This document shows positions 55,721 to 63,372 of a stretch of DNA of 64,000 bases, piece after piece. A program made the position numbers and the translations under genes. Below the pieces are notes generated by a model that searched no databases, had not been told where the DNA came from, and saw only the letters and a program-made list of their open reading frames with translations. How positions within the stretch are numbered: the first letter of the stretch is position 1; each line of letters begins with the position of its first letter. This DNA is from Cupriavidus necator A5-1 (GTDB lineage: Bacteria > Pseudomonadota > Gammaproteobacteria > Burkholderiales > Burkholderiaceae), in NCBI RefSeq assembly GCF_000744095.1, contig NZ_JQLI01000008.1, forward strand, positions 3,038,001-3,102,000, read 5' to 3'.

Positions 55721-55960
55721 CTACAAGCCGGTCTTGGTGTTCTCGACGCAAGCCTTTGCGTAAGCAACTGCTTCGGTCATTGCCTCTACCTCGCTATTGA
55801 ACGTGGCTTTGATCTTGTGTCGCAAGCCTGGGACAAACTCGTTTGCGTGATCGATTCTTCGCTCGAACAATACCGATGCCTCCCAAGCCCCAGATTTCGA
55901 CTTCCAGACCGTGCAGTGGCAGTAGTACTCCCCTTCTTCGACCCAGGCATGGCTCGACAT
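55721..55960 (-). CDS. Small conserved-looking hypothetical protein (amber-interrupted)
   Basis: A 79-residue protein, MSSHAWVEEGEYYCHCTV then KSGAWEASVLFERRIDH and a terminal helix EAMTEAVAYAKACVEN. After its TAG stop the same frame continues open to 55487 for 77 codons with protein-like composition (ADQLAIADLPREAFEVEADD, then RRVRVHEYRQRDGEDLGRAA). Either a stop arose in a longer gene or two genes abut. No better start exists for the second part. Function unknown. Confidence 0.5.
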   Translation of the reverse strand: MSSHAWVEEGEYYCHCTVWKSKSGAWEASVLFERRIDHANEFVPGLRHKIKATFNSEVEAMTEAVAYAKACVENTKTGL

Positions 55961-56096
55961 GGCGCCCTCCCATCGTTTCCGAGGAATCCTAGCATGACGA
56001 AAGAACGCCCTCCCCATACTCTTCGCCGGACCAGATCAACGGCGCCGGCGCGTGGGAGGCGAATCCCTGGGTGTGGGTGGTGGAGTTTCGGAGGGC

Positions 56097-56300
56097 TCAG
56101 CCGTGATCATCTACCCACGCTCTCGCCCAAGCGATCCCGGCTGCCGCAGCACGCTCGAACGAGGGGTAGTATCCCAAGGGATCCGAGCCTTCCACGAGGC
56201 GCCCATCCTTTTCAACTGCACCGGCAGCCTCGAAGGATCCGTCGCCAAGCTGCTTTGCAAAGCCGCGGACGGTGTAGCCCTGGTAGCTTTCGATTGTCAT
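56097..56300 (-). CDS. Small hypothetical protein
   Basis: A 67-residue protein: MTIESYQGYTVRGFAKQLGD then VEKDGRLVEGSDPLGYYPSF and a terminal helix ERAAAAGIAWARAWVDDHG. That helix resembles the end of the neighbouring DUF2188-like and amber-interrupted proteins. No recognisable function; the sequence has a good coding bias and a close ATG. Confidence 0.5.
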   Translation of the reverse strand: MTIESYQGYTVRGFAKQLGDGSFEAAGAVEKDGRLVEGSDPLGYYPSFERAAAAGIAWARAWVDDHG

Positions 56301-56332
56301 GACGACCTCCGATCGAGACGGCAAATCCTAGC

Positions 56333-56852
56333 ATGAAGCACCTGACCACCCGGACCTTCGACGGCGAGGCCGGCTGCATCCTCTCGGACTGCGAGCACTA
56401 CCGCTATCGCCTCTGGCGCGAGTGGGATGCCAGCCGGCCAGCACTGGGCTTCATCATGCTCAACCCGTCGACCGCCGACAACCGGGTCAACGACGATCAC
56501 GCGGTGCCTGAGGCGAGCGCTGGCGGGAAAGTACGGGCGGCTGGAAGTGGTGAACCTGTTCCCGCTGCGTTCGACTGATCCGGATGGCTTGTTGACGCAC
56601 CCGGCGCCACTCGGCGACCGAACTGACCGCAACAACGGCTCAATCATGGACGCAATCGACCGCTGCTCGCTAGTCATCTGCGCATGGGGCGCACACAAGG
56701 CCGCGCCGGCGCGCGCGGCAGAGGTGCTGCGGATCATCCGGATGTGCGGGCGCGGCAACCTGCTCTATCACCTTGGGCTGAATCTGGACGGCAGCCCGAA
56801 ACACCCGCTCTACATCGCGGCCAAAGTCCGGCCGCAGCCATACACAGCATGA
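56333..56852 (+). pseudogene. DUF1643 family gene, frameshifted
   Basis: Starts MKHLTTRTFDGEAGCILSDC and continues RYRLWREWDASRPALGFIMLNPSTADNRVNDD, the DUF1643 signature. The frame is then lost by one base; the next frame continues RCLRRALAGKYGRLEVVNLFPLRSTDPDGLLTH and on to DAIDRCSLVICAWGAHKA and AKVRPQPYTA. The two halves together equal a normal family member (about 170 residues), so a single-base indel near 56496 is likely. Function of the family is unknown. Confidence 0.75.
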
Positions 56853-57034
56853 ACGAAGCAGCAGCACGAAATCGAGGCGACGAACGAATCGTGGACGCCA
56901 GAGGCCACGCGGATGGCCGCATGGTGGCCAAGAAAATTGCGACCGCCGGAGAGAGCGGAAAGTGGAGGCGACCCATTGATGATCTTCCAAAACTGGAATC
57001 TCATCTTCCGAAAGTCGTAACAAGAGCCCGGAAA

Positions 57035-57068
57035 GCAAAACAGCCGCTTTGGTAAGCGGCTGTTTTGC
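57035..57068 (-). terminator. Strong hairpin after the inverted tRNA-His fragment
   Basis: Perfect 15-bp stem (GCAAAACAGCCGCTT and its complement) with a four-base loop. On the minus strand it follows the tRNA-His fragment and corresponds to the tRNA terminator; it also bounds the DUF1643 remnant. Confidence 0.85.
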
Positions 57069-57078
57069 AAAGGAATTT

Positions 57079-57125
57079 TGGGGTGGCTGATGGGACTCGA
57101 ACCCACGACGACAGGAATCACAATC
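57079..57125 (-). pseudogene. 3' half fragment of tRNA-His(GTG)
   Basis: Reading on the minus strand, GATTGTGATTCC (anticodon GTG) is followed by a T-arm with TGGGTTCGAGTCCCA and the acceptor end AGCCACCCCA including CCA. The 5' half is missing. It has the same 3' end as the 53.66-kb fragment but inverted orientation. Such fragments mark phage or island integration at tRNA-His. Confidence 0.8.
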
Positions 57126-57161
57126 TCAAGCCAATAACGGCGCGGCTTTCCGGGTAGTTGA

Positions 57162-57221
57162 TGGGAATACTCGACGTCGTCAAACCCATCTAAATCAAGG
57201 CTTCGAGGTCGAGTATTCCCA
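57162..57221. repeat. 14-bp perfect inverted repeat
   Basis: TGGGAATACTCGAC and its exact complement are separated by 32 bp. It lies between the tRNA-His and tRNA-Pro fragments, where nothing else is recognisable, and could be an integrase arm site, an operator or simply a hairpin. Confidence 0.5.
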
Positions 57222-57288
57222 CCAAACCGAGGGGCGTATCCATGCCCGTGCCGTACCTGTCGAGTCCGGGGATCGGGAGAGCCTGCCT

Positions 57289-57354
57289 AGTAGCCCATCT
57301 GATTTGGGATCAGAGGGTCGCATGTTCGAATCATGAATCATGTCGCCCCGACCA
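57289..57354 (+). pseudogene. Degenerate 3' fragment of tRNA-Pro(TGG)
   Basis: Contains TTTGGGA (anticodon loop, TGG) with matched stem, the variable region and the T-arm ATGTTCGAATCAT, then TCGCCCCGACCA. The D-arm region is degraded and a nine-base duplication disrupts the T-arm. The sequence and the downstream terminator match the better preserved copy at 59.6 kb. In the 57.06-57.86 kb interval this fragment and the SOS-gene remnant are all I can recognise besides the hairpins. Confidence 0.75.
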
Positions 57355-57406
57355 GAAAAACCCAATTGAAACAGCCGCTTAGACGGTGATGTCTAAGCCG
57401 CTTTTG

Positions 57407-57590
57407 CTGTGGGAAATCCACCGGTTGCGGCGCGCCAACCAACTCCAGCAGGCGATGTCCGGAGGTGCGCCAACTCCACACAGCTGATCCTCGAGATCTT
57501 CCGCCGCGAGCTGGCCGGCGAGCCGTGCGTGGCCGAGCGCGAGGCCTGGGAGCGGGAGTTTTTTGGCCCGCCGCGGGTCAGCGAATACAC
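57407..57590 (+). pseudogene. Remnant copy of the SOS-associated small gene
   Basis: About 184 bp matching the second half of the small gene at 59.78 kb (LWEIHRL, then RANQLQQAMSGG, then TQLILEIFRRELAGEPCVAE). Relative to the other copy it lacks one base in the GGAGGTGCG stretch, so its frame is lost there; the following ILEIFRREL part is intact. The whole 5' half, the SOS box and the start are deleted, with the fusion falling right after the tRNA-Pro terminator. Nothing recognisable follows until 57862. Confidence 0.75.
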
Positions 57591-57861
57591 AAGCGGGAAC
57601 CAATTCGTGCCCGATCGGAACTGGTGCCACCTAAGCTTTTGAAGCTAAGCGGGTTTTCATTACGAGTCCACTCCGAATTTTGGCGAAGAACGGCGTTTTT
57701 CGAAGGCTTCCTCGGACTGCTGCCGGCCGGCACTCTGCCGAGGGAGGCTTCCCTCGCTGAGCCGGGGCGGAGCACAGGCTCATGAGTTGTGCGGAGCAGT
57801 GGAAGTTGCGGCATGGTCGGGGGCTTCATCCCTGATGCCAGACAGCGAAAATCGCGCGCAA

Positions 57862-58887
57862 CTAGCGCGAAATGTTCGACGCCAGTATTTTGTCATTGGG
57901 ACGCCCTTGTTCGGATTGCTGTGACACGTATCCCCGCCAGCGGCGCAATAGAACGATCAGAAGCCCTGCGAGCATGATTCCCGCAAAAATATCGACAAGG
58001 TAATGGGCGCCAAACGGAATCGCCGAGTAGATCATTACGATATTCAGCGCCGCGGAAGCCGGAAAGACCCATCGGACGTGCCGCACTGCATATGCGAACA
58101 ATACAGCATCAGCAGCGTGGAGGGAAGGCATCGATATAAGCCCCTGCCCCCTGTCCAGATCGAAAACGGTCATCTCGCCTTCGCGCAGAGCGTAGAACTG
58201 CGACCACGGCGATTCCGGCTCAGAGAAACCGAAGTGGATCATCGGGTTGGATGCCGGGAACGGCGCAGAAATCAAGATGACGGTAACAGCAGCCGCCATG
58301 AACAACAACACAAAGTCGGCCAGGTCATCGGTACGCTTCGTGATCCCGAGCACGATAATTGTAAACACAACCTGATAGGTGTACGACAGATAGACTTTGC
58401 TGAGCGCGACGCTGGCGAAATGATGCTTTGTCTGCCACGTGTACAGATCTGGCCAGTGGAATCCGACCATCGCATCTAGCGCGATCAGTTCTTTGTCTAT
58501 CACCGGCGGGGCGAGAGAAACGCAGAGGTTTTGCAGGATGAGAGCTGCAAATGTGAACAGCATCATTACTGCCAGCGCGTCTACGAGCGCGCAACCTTCG
58601 CGAAAATGGAAGCGCAGCGCGAGTTGCGAATAACGCGATGAGCGAGAGATGCCACGAAGAATAAGCACTGAGACGGCCATTATCAGCAAACCTGATATTT
58701 GCTGCGCAATCGCCCCGGTTGCCACCGCGAATCCGGCTCGTTGCATCCAGACGTAATCGACCGCGGCGACGACGGTGAGGGTCGCCCAGGCGGCGATATT
58801 AAGGCACGCGGACGCCGAAAGCGGAACGCGGGCGGCGATAGGGACATTCAGGGTGGTCGGATATTGGGCGACTTCGATTTCGCTCAT
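57862..58887 (-). CDS. PAP2-superfamily membrane phosphatase/transferase
   Basis: Integral membrane protein (341 residues) with about eight hydrophobic segments. The PAP2 active-site pieces SMPSLHAADAVLF and GAHYLVDIFAGIM are present; a more divergent first motif probably lies in the preceding loop. The overall layout resembles the inositolphosphotransferase/Aur1-type branch, so it may move phosphoryl head groups between lipids. Codon choice is less GC-rich than in flanking core genes, and it sits between two copies of the tRNA-Pro fragment, which points to acquisition. Confidence 0.8.
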   Translation of the reverse strand: MSEIEVAQYPTTLNVPIAARVPLSASACLNIAAWATLTVVAAVDYVWMQRAGFAVATGAIAQQISGLLIMAVSVLILRGISRSSRYSQLALRFHFREGCALVDALAVMMLFTFAALILQNLCVSLAPPVIDKELIALDAMVGFHWPDLYTWQTKHHFASVALSKVYLSYTYQVVFTIIVLGITKRTDDLADFVLLFMAAAVTVILISAPFPASNPMIHFGFSEPESPWSQFYALREGEMTVFDLDRGQGLISMPSLHAADAVLFAYAVRHVRWVFPASAALNIVMIYSAIPFGAHYLVDIFAGIMLAGLLIVLLRRWRGYVSQQSEQGRPNDKILASNISR

Positions 58888-59583
58888 TCCCTCCCCCTTG
58901 TATTCTGGTCAATTTTGTCTTTCTTCAGGTCGCCCGCACTGCGCAGCAATTTTCAGTGCTGAAGTTCACGACATCGCGAGCTGGTTCCCTGGCCAGAAGC
59001 AAATCAATCTGCGAGTCCCCTCGAAGAAGGATTTTGCCGCCACGTTATCTGATTCGTAGCGCACGCGAACACCTAGTCGTGTTGCGATGATGGTAGCGGG
59101 CCGTATTGGAATACAAAAGTGATCTGGAGAAGTAGGCCTTTTGACCGATGGACAACCCGTTCAATCCCGACAGCAACCATGTCCTATGTCCTACGAGCCG
59201 ATTCCCCGAAAGGCGCATCAACTCAGAATTGTCCGATTGCTGGAAAGGCACGACGGCAAGTCCGGGGCTTGGATGGCGGCTGGCTGCTGGGCTGCAGGGC
59301 GGGCGGCCGGCCGTGAAACTTGCCCCCTTTGCACGCACCCTGCCGAAGACTATCAGCGCCATGAGACCCACTCCTCCCCGGGCGTCCGAGCGGCTGAAAC
59401 CTTAAACGCCAGATATTGCATGGCGAACGGTCGCATCATGATGCTTCTATTAGCCCAGCGGCCGCAGGATGGATTTGCGGGCGCCACGTTTGTCTACTCG
59501 GACCGCCCTTGGCCATATGCCTGGCTCTGGTGCGGATAAAGATAGGGTGGCGCTCCCAAGCTTCGGCGACAACTCCAGCCGCG
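58888..59583. other. Region without recognisable genes
   Basis: About 700 bp between the PAP2 gene and the tRNA-Pro fragment. Several short frames are open on both strands but none has a convincing start, ribosome-binding site and coding bias together. It must contain the PAP2 promoter at its left end. I see no repeat or strong hairpin. Confidence 0.5.
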
Positions 59584-59643
59584 TGGTAGCGCATCTGCTT
59601 TGGGATCAGAGGGTCGCATGTTCGAATCATGTCGCCCCGACCA
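59584..59643 (+). pseudogene. 3' fragment of tRNA-Pro(TGG)
   Basis: From the D-loop onward (TGGTAGCGCATCTG) through anticodon TGG (TTTGGGA), T-arm and CCA end. The anticodon stem has one mismatch (TCTGC against TCAGA) that the other copy lacks. The 5' quarter is missing. A 12-bp terminator follows. Confidence 0.8.
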
Positions 59644-59661
59644 GAAAAACCCAATTGAAAC

Positions 59662-59696
59662 AGCGGCTTAGACGGTGACGTCTAAGCCGCTTTTTT
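59662..59696 (+). terminator. tRNA-Pro terminator
   Basis: Perfect stem AGCGGCTTAGAC/GTCTAAGCCGCT with a six-base loop and T6. The homologous hairpin after the other fragment has lost part of the stem. Confidence 0.85.
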
Positions 59697-59759
59697 CATT
59701 CCCTAACGGCTTCCCTAATTAAAATTTCGGGGCTCCCTAAAATACAGTGGTCGTACAGC

Positions 59760-59775
59760 CTGTATATCCATACAG
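59760..59775 (+). promoter_or_regulatory. LexA (SOS) box of the small gene/SRAP unit
   Basis: CTGTATATCCATACAG, identical in all 16 bases to the box before the TnpB-like gene. It lies seven bases before the start codon, where bound LexA would block the promoter or early transcription. Confidence 0.85.
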
Positions 59776-59782
59776 TACTGGT

Positions 59783-60114
59783 ATGCCCAACTTCCCCATT
59801 GGCCCAGACGGCCGTTACGAATATCCCAAGCACACCGCGGCCCAGCTGCGCGCCATCTATGAGCGGAACCCCTGCCCGGAGGTGCGGGAGCTGCTATGGG
59901 AAATCCACCGGCTGCAGCTGCTGCTGCTGCGGGCCAACCAGCTCCAACAGGCAATGTCCGGGGGCTGCGCCAACTCCACTCAGCTGATCTCGAGATCTTC
60001 CGGCGCGAGCTGGCCGGGGGGCCATGCGTGGCCGAGCGCGAGGCCTGGGAGCGGGAGTTCTTTGGTCCGCCGCGCGTCAGCGAATACACTCGACGGACAA
60101 AAGAGAAGGAGTAG
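59783..60114 (+). pseudogene. SOS-associated small gene, frameshifted
   Basis: Reads MPNFPIGPDGRYEYPKHTAA, a helical stretch PEVRELLWEIHRLQLLLLRA and NQLQQAMSGGCANSTQLIS, after which the frame is lost by one missing C. In the next frame it continues EIFRRELAGGPCVAEREAWE, FFGPPRVSEYTRRTKEKE and a stop just before the SRAP gene. The intact ancestor would be about 110 residues. The 57.4-kb copy has the base missing here but lacks another, so each copy is broken differently. Function unknown. Confidence 0.8.
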
Positions 60115-60116
60115 CC

Positions 60117-60299
60117 ATGTGCACGAACTACGCTCCCATCTATCGCCAGGTGCTGCGGGATATATTCGGCGTCGAGCCGCCGGCAGCAGAGTGGAAGGCC
60201 GAGACCTGGCAGGACTATGCCGCGCCGATCGTGCGAGTGGACCCGAATGGGCGGCGCAATAGCATCCTGGGCACCTTCGGCCTAACACCGATCAACTGA
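60117..60299 (+). pseudogene. SRAP (YedK/HMCES) gene, 3' truncated
   Basis: Begins MCTNYAPIYRQVLRDIFGVE with the catalytic Cys2 that crosslinks abasic sites in the SRAP family, then ETWQDYAAPIVRVDPNGRR and LGTFGLTPIN and a stop after 60 residues; full-length members have 190-240. The start follows AAGGAG. The break coincides with the end of the convergent membrane-spermidine-synthase gene, whose last codons overlap it. The truncated protein lacks most of the active-site fold. Confidence 0.85.
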
Positions 60300-62586
60300 G
60301 TCCCAACAACACTCGCCATTCGCTCCCCATATTGTCATCGGTGATCGGCACCAGGCCGGGGGTGCGGGCCAGAATAGCCTGACACGCTTCGACCATGCCC
60401 TTCTCGGAAGGGCCATCGCCATGCTGCGCCGCGCTCCACTCGTTCTGAATGCTGTCCGCAATAGCACGGTCCTGCCCTGAACTAGGATCGAGCATCTGGC
60501 GACCGTCGATCCGATAGGCCGCCAGCGTCCTGCGCCAGTGCTCGAAATCCCATGAGAGCGGCGCGCGCGACACCACGATGTGATTCATGAACCGGGCTCC
60601 ATACGGAAATGCCTGGCAGGCCTCGCGCTGTACACGTGCCGAATCCGTCGTGTTGAAATAGAAGACGCCGTCAGGCTTCAGATGGTCGTCAATGAGGTTC
60701 AGGAATTCCGTGGACAGCAAATTGGAAGCATTGGCACGAAAGTGAAAGGTCGTATTCGACACGATCGCGTCGAAACGCTGGTCGCGATGCATGCGCAGCC
60801 AGCGACGCCCATCATCGGCAAAAATCCTCACCTTCGGGTTGCTCAACAGCGACGCCTCGTCCGGCATCCTTGCCACCAGCTTCATGTAACCGGGATTGAT
60901 CTCGACGATGGTCAGCGAGCGCACCTCTGGATTGTTGGCGATCACCTGCGCCCACGAGCCGGACGAAAGGCCGATCATCAGTACGTCGCGTGGATGGCTC
61001 CTGAAAAGATTCAGCGCGTAGGGTCGGATGATTCCGTTGGTGTCGTGCTGCAGCTCGACGTTGAAGCGGCCATCATACATTCCGCCGCCGTAAACGACGC
61101 CGTCACTATCCACCGTGATGATGCCGCTGCGGTTCTCGACCACATGCGCGAACGGCTTCTTGGTGCCGGCTGAATCCTTCCAAAGCAAAGCCTCCAGCGC
61201 CCCTTGGCTCAATGCCGGCAGCCCCGCAACAGCCAGCGCCGCCAACACGCAAGTGGTCGCGAGATGCCACCGCCTGGACCTGGCTGGTATCGGCAGCCAT
61301 GCGTCAAGCGCCAGGGAACACGCAAGGCCTGCGCACACCAGTACGACGGCGGTCCCGACGAGGCTAAGGTGGTCCATCAGGACGAAGCCAGTGAGAATGC
61401 TGCCCGTGGCCGAGCCCAGGATGTTCGCAAGGTAGATCTGTGCGGTATGCATCCCGGCCTGATGATCGGCTGCAACGCCCCAGTGGGCAAGGCAAGGCAA
61501 GAGCGCACCCCAGCTGCACGCAATGAAGAACACCAGTGCAAGCACGATGCCAAGCATCATCTTGACTGACATGTCCCCATGGGCCACGATGGGCAGGAAC
61601 AGCAAGCCGGAGACGTTCGCGACCAGCAAGGCACCGGCCAGCCGGCGCATCCCGTGCCCGGCAGCGTCACGGCACCACTCACCCGCCAGACGCGAGCCGG
61701 ACGCTATACCTGCCAGGAACACGCCCAGCGTGATGGCGAAGACCGAGGCGTTCCCGCCGGACGCATAGGAGACCGTCCGGAAGAAGAAGATCTCGTAGGA
61801 GAGAGAAACCGCCCCGCCAGCACTGGCGAGTGCTAGAACCACGGCAAAGCGGAGCGTCGGTGCATTCGTCCCAGTCCGCTGCGCCCGGACCGGGTCCGCT
61901 TCGGCATGCGCGTCCATACGCCAGTGGGCCAGCAAAGCCCCTGCCGCTACGGTTGCATTGATCGCCACCGCCACATAAACAGAGGCCTGCATGCCAAGAA
62001 ACGGGAACAGCAGCACAGCGCAGACGATGCACGCTGCGCTGGCGCCCAGCGTATTGACGTAGTAAAGCAACCCAACGGAACTGCCCACGTTGCCAAACCG
62101 GCGGGTCAGGTGGCCGACCAGCACCGGCAGCGTCGCGCCCATCAGCAGCGTCGGCACCAACACCAGCATCAGCGTGACGGCCGCCGTCACGCCCAGTGGC
62201 AGGCCGAGCGCGAGTGTGCCGACCCGATCGAAAATGCCTAGCGATACCAGGCCGAAAGCGCCGGTCAGCAGCTCAATAGCAGCCAGCAGCGGCAGCAACG
62301 GCAGACCTCGGCGCCTGGAGAGCATCCCTCCGGCAAGACTGCCAAGGCCGAGCCCCAGCATAAACGCCGTGACGACGATCGTGACCGATTCGATGTTGAC
62401 ACCGAAGATGCGAAACAACGAGCGCTGCCACACCAGCTGGTAGATCAGCGCCGGGAATCCCGAGAAGAAGAACAGGACACAGAGTGCCCGGCGCCAAAGC
62501 AATGCCTTGTCGCCCGGCAACCCAGACGAGCCTGCCGCATTTTCCACCTCCTGCCCGGCGGGGACTGCCTCGTTGCTCAGCTCCAT
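60292..62586 (-). CDS. Membrane-spermidine synthase fusion protein
   Basis: Fusion (764 residues) of a membrane domain and a SpeE-like aminopropyltransferase/methyltransferase-fold domain. The N-terminal 450 residues contain about 12-14 hydrophobic segments (e.g. LCVLFFFSGFPALIYQLVWQ, typical of this family, and MLVLVPTLLMGATLPVLVG). The C-terminal 290 residues hold GGGMYDGRFNVELQHD, VLMIGLSSGSWAQVIAN, LTIVEINPGYMKLV and VRIFADDGRRWL. Polyamine binding is uncertain, because the classical acidic substrate residues cannot be checked by eye. Its end overlaps the truncated SRAP gene. Confidence 0.85.
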   Translation of the reverse strand: MELSNEAVPAGQEVENAAGSSGLPGDKALLWRRALCVLFFFSGFPALIYQLVWQRSLFRIFGVNIESVTIVVTAFMLGLGLGSLAGGMLSRRRGLPLLPLLAAIELLTGAFGLVSLGIFDRVGTLALGLPLGVTAAVTLMLVLVPTLLMGATLPVLVGHLTRRFGNVGSSVGLLYYVNTLGASAACIVCAVLLFPFLGMQASVYVAVAINATVAAGALLAHWRMDAHAEADPVRAQRTGTNAPTLRFAVVLALASAGGAVSLSYEIFFFRTVSYASGGNASVFAITLGVFLAGIASGSRLAGEWCRDAAGHGMRRLAGALLVANVSGLLFLPIVAHGDMSVKMMLGIVLALVFFIACSWGALLPCLAHWGVAADHQAGMHTAQIYLANILGSATGSILTGFVLMDHLSLVGTAVVLVCAGLACSLALDAWLPIPARSRRWHLATTCVLAALAVAGLPALSQGALEALLWKDSAGTKKPFAHVVENRSGIITVDSDGVVYGGGMYDGRFNVELQHDTNGIIRPYALNLFRSHPRDVLMIGLSSGSWAQVIANNPEVRSLTIVEINPGYMKLVARMPDEASLLSNPKVRIFADDGRRWLRMHRDQRFDAIVSNTTFHFRANASNLLSTEFLNLIDDHLKPDGVFYFNTTDSARVQREACQAFPYGARFMNHIVVSRAPLSWDFEHWRRTLAAYRIDGRQMLDPSSGQDRAIADSIQNEWSAAQHGDGPSEKGMVEACQAILARTPGLVPITDDNMGSEWRVLLGLS

Positions 62587-62697
62587 CGACCCCTCCCTGA
62601 TTTTACAGGCTCCAGGCCAGCCCCTGGCGGGCCGGACGAAGAGCCTTGGGAGACACCTTAATTCACGGCTCGACGTCGCGATATCGGCTAAAAGGGG

Positions 62698-63249
62698 TCA
62701 TCCGAACGGTCGAGCCTGCCGGAGTTGCTGGGATCCCTCTCCTGGCTTCGCCCCACCCGTCAGGGCGTCGTATGACCGCTCGCAGGCTTGGCCGGCGATA
62801 CGGGCTGAGTCCGCGTACCCAGCAAGTTCTCCCGCTCGGCGGTCAAGCCGGCTGAACATGTTGGCAAGCACATCGAGGGGATCGCCGGCTGCCGAGCCTG
62901 TGCCGGCAGCGGCGGTATTGCCGGCGCGGGCGGCCGCGATGAGCTGGGCAACTCGTATGCGCAGCCGCTCAGCAGCAGCATCAGCGTCGCGAGCATCGGC
63001 CCGCGCAGATTCAGCTTCCTTCGTTGCAGCATTGGCAATCTCCGTCTGCGCCGCGGTGCGGCGTTGCTCTTCGGCGCGCGCGAGATCGGCGGCCTTGATC
63101 TGGTCAAGCGCCGCGGACAATGCGGCCTTCGTACGCGCGGCTTCGTAATGCTTGGCGTCTGCTCTGGACTGGACGAGCCGGCCGCCGCCGAAAGCGAGCG
63201 CAAGCGCCATGATGGCGGCAAGCCAGAGACGCGAATCCAGTATGCTCAT
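62698..63249 (-). CDS. Phage Rz-like (DUF2514) lysis protein
   Basis: Protein of 183 residues with a single N-terminal membrane anchor (LWLAAIMALALAFGGGRLV) followed by a long Ala/Glu/Arg coiled coil (residues 30-105) and a GTAAAGTG-like Ala/Gly stretch. This is the layout of Rz/inner-membrane spanins and the DUF2514 family of phages. It points to a prophage at the right end of the window. No overlapping Rz1 frame with a clear lipobox is visible at the 3' end. The gene lies on the strand opposite the next phage-type genes. Confidence 0.7.
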   Translation of the reverse strand: MSILDSRLWLAAIMALALAFGGGRLVQSRADAKHYEAARTKAALSAALDQIKAADLARAEEQRRTAAQTEIANAATKEAESARADARDADAAAERLRIRVAQLIAAARAGNTAAAGTGSAAGDPLDVLANMFSRLDRRAGELAGYADSARIAGQACERSYDALTGGAKPGEGSQQLRQARPFG

Positions 63250-63372
63250 GTGGCCTTCCTCCCTTCGCAGAACGCTCGGGCTATTTGGCGCCGCGCCACA
63301 AGCCCACGCACCACCTTGCCTTTGACGTTGCCCTCACCGCCGCTCTGGCGGTGGCTCAGTAAGGAGCCGGCC

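Noticed and set aside
56849-57055. A 68-codon frame overlapping the DUF1643 stop
   Set aside because: It runs into the strong tRNA-His terminator, an alternative frame is equally open, and no ribosome-binding site is seen.
59141-59539. A 132-codon frame before the tRNA-Pro fragment
   Set aside because: Composition is typical of random GC-rich DNA, other frames are equally open, and no motif is present.
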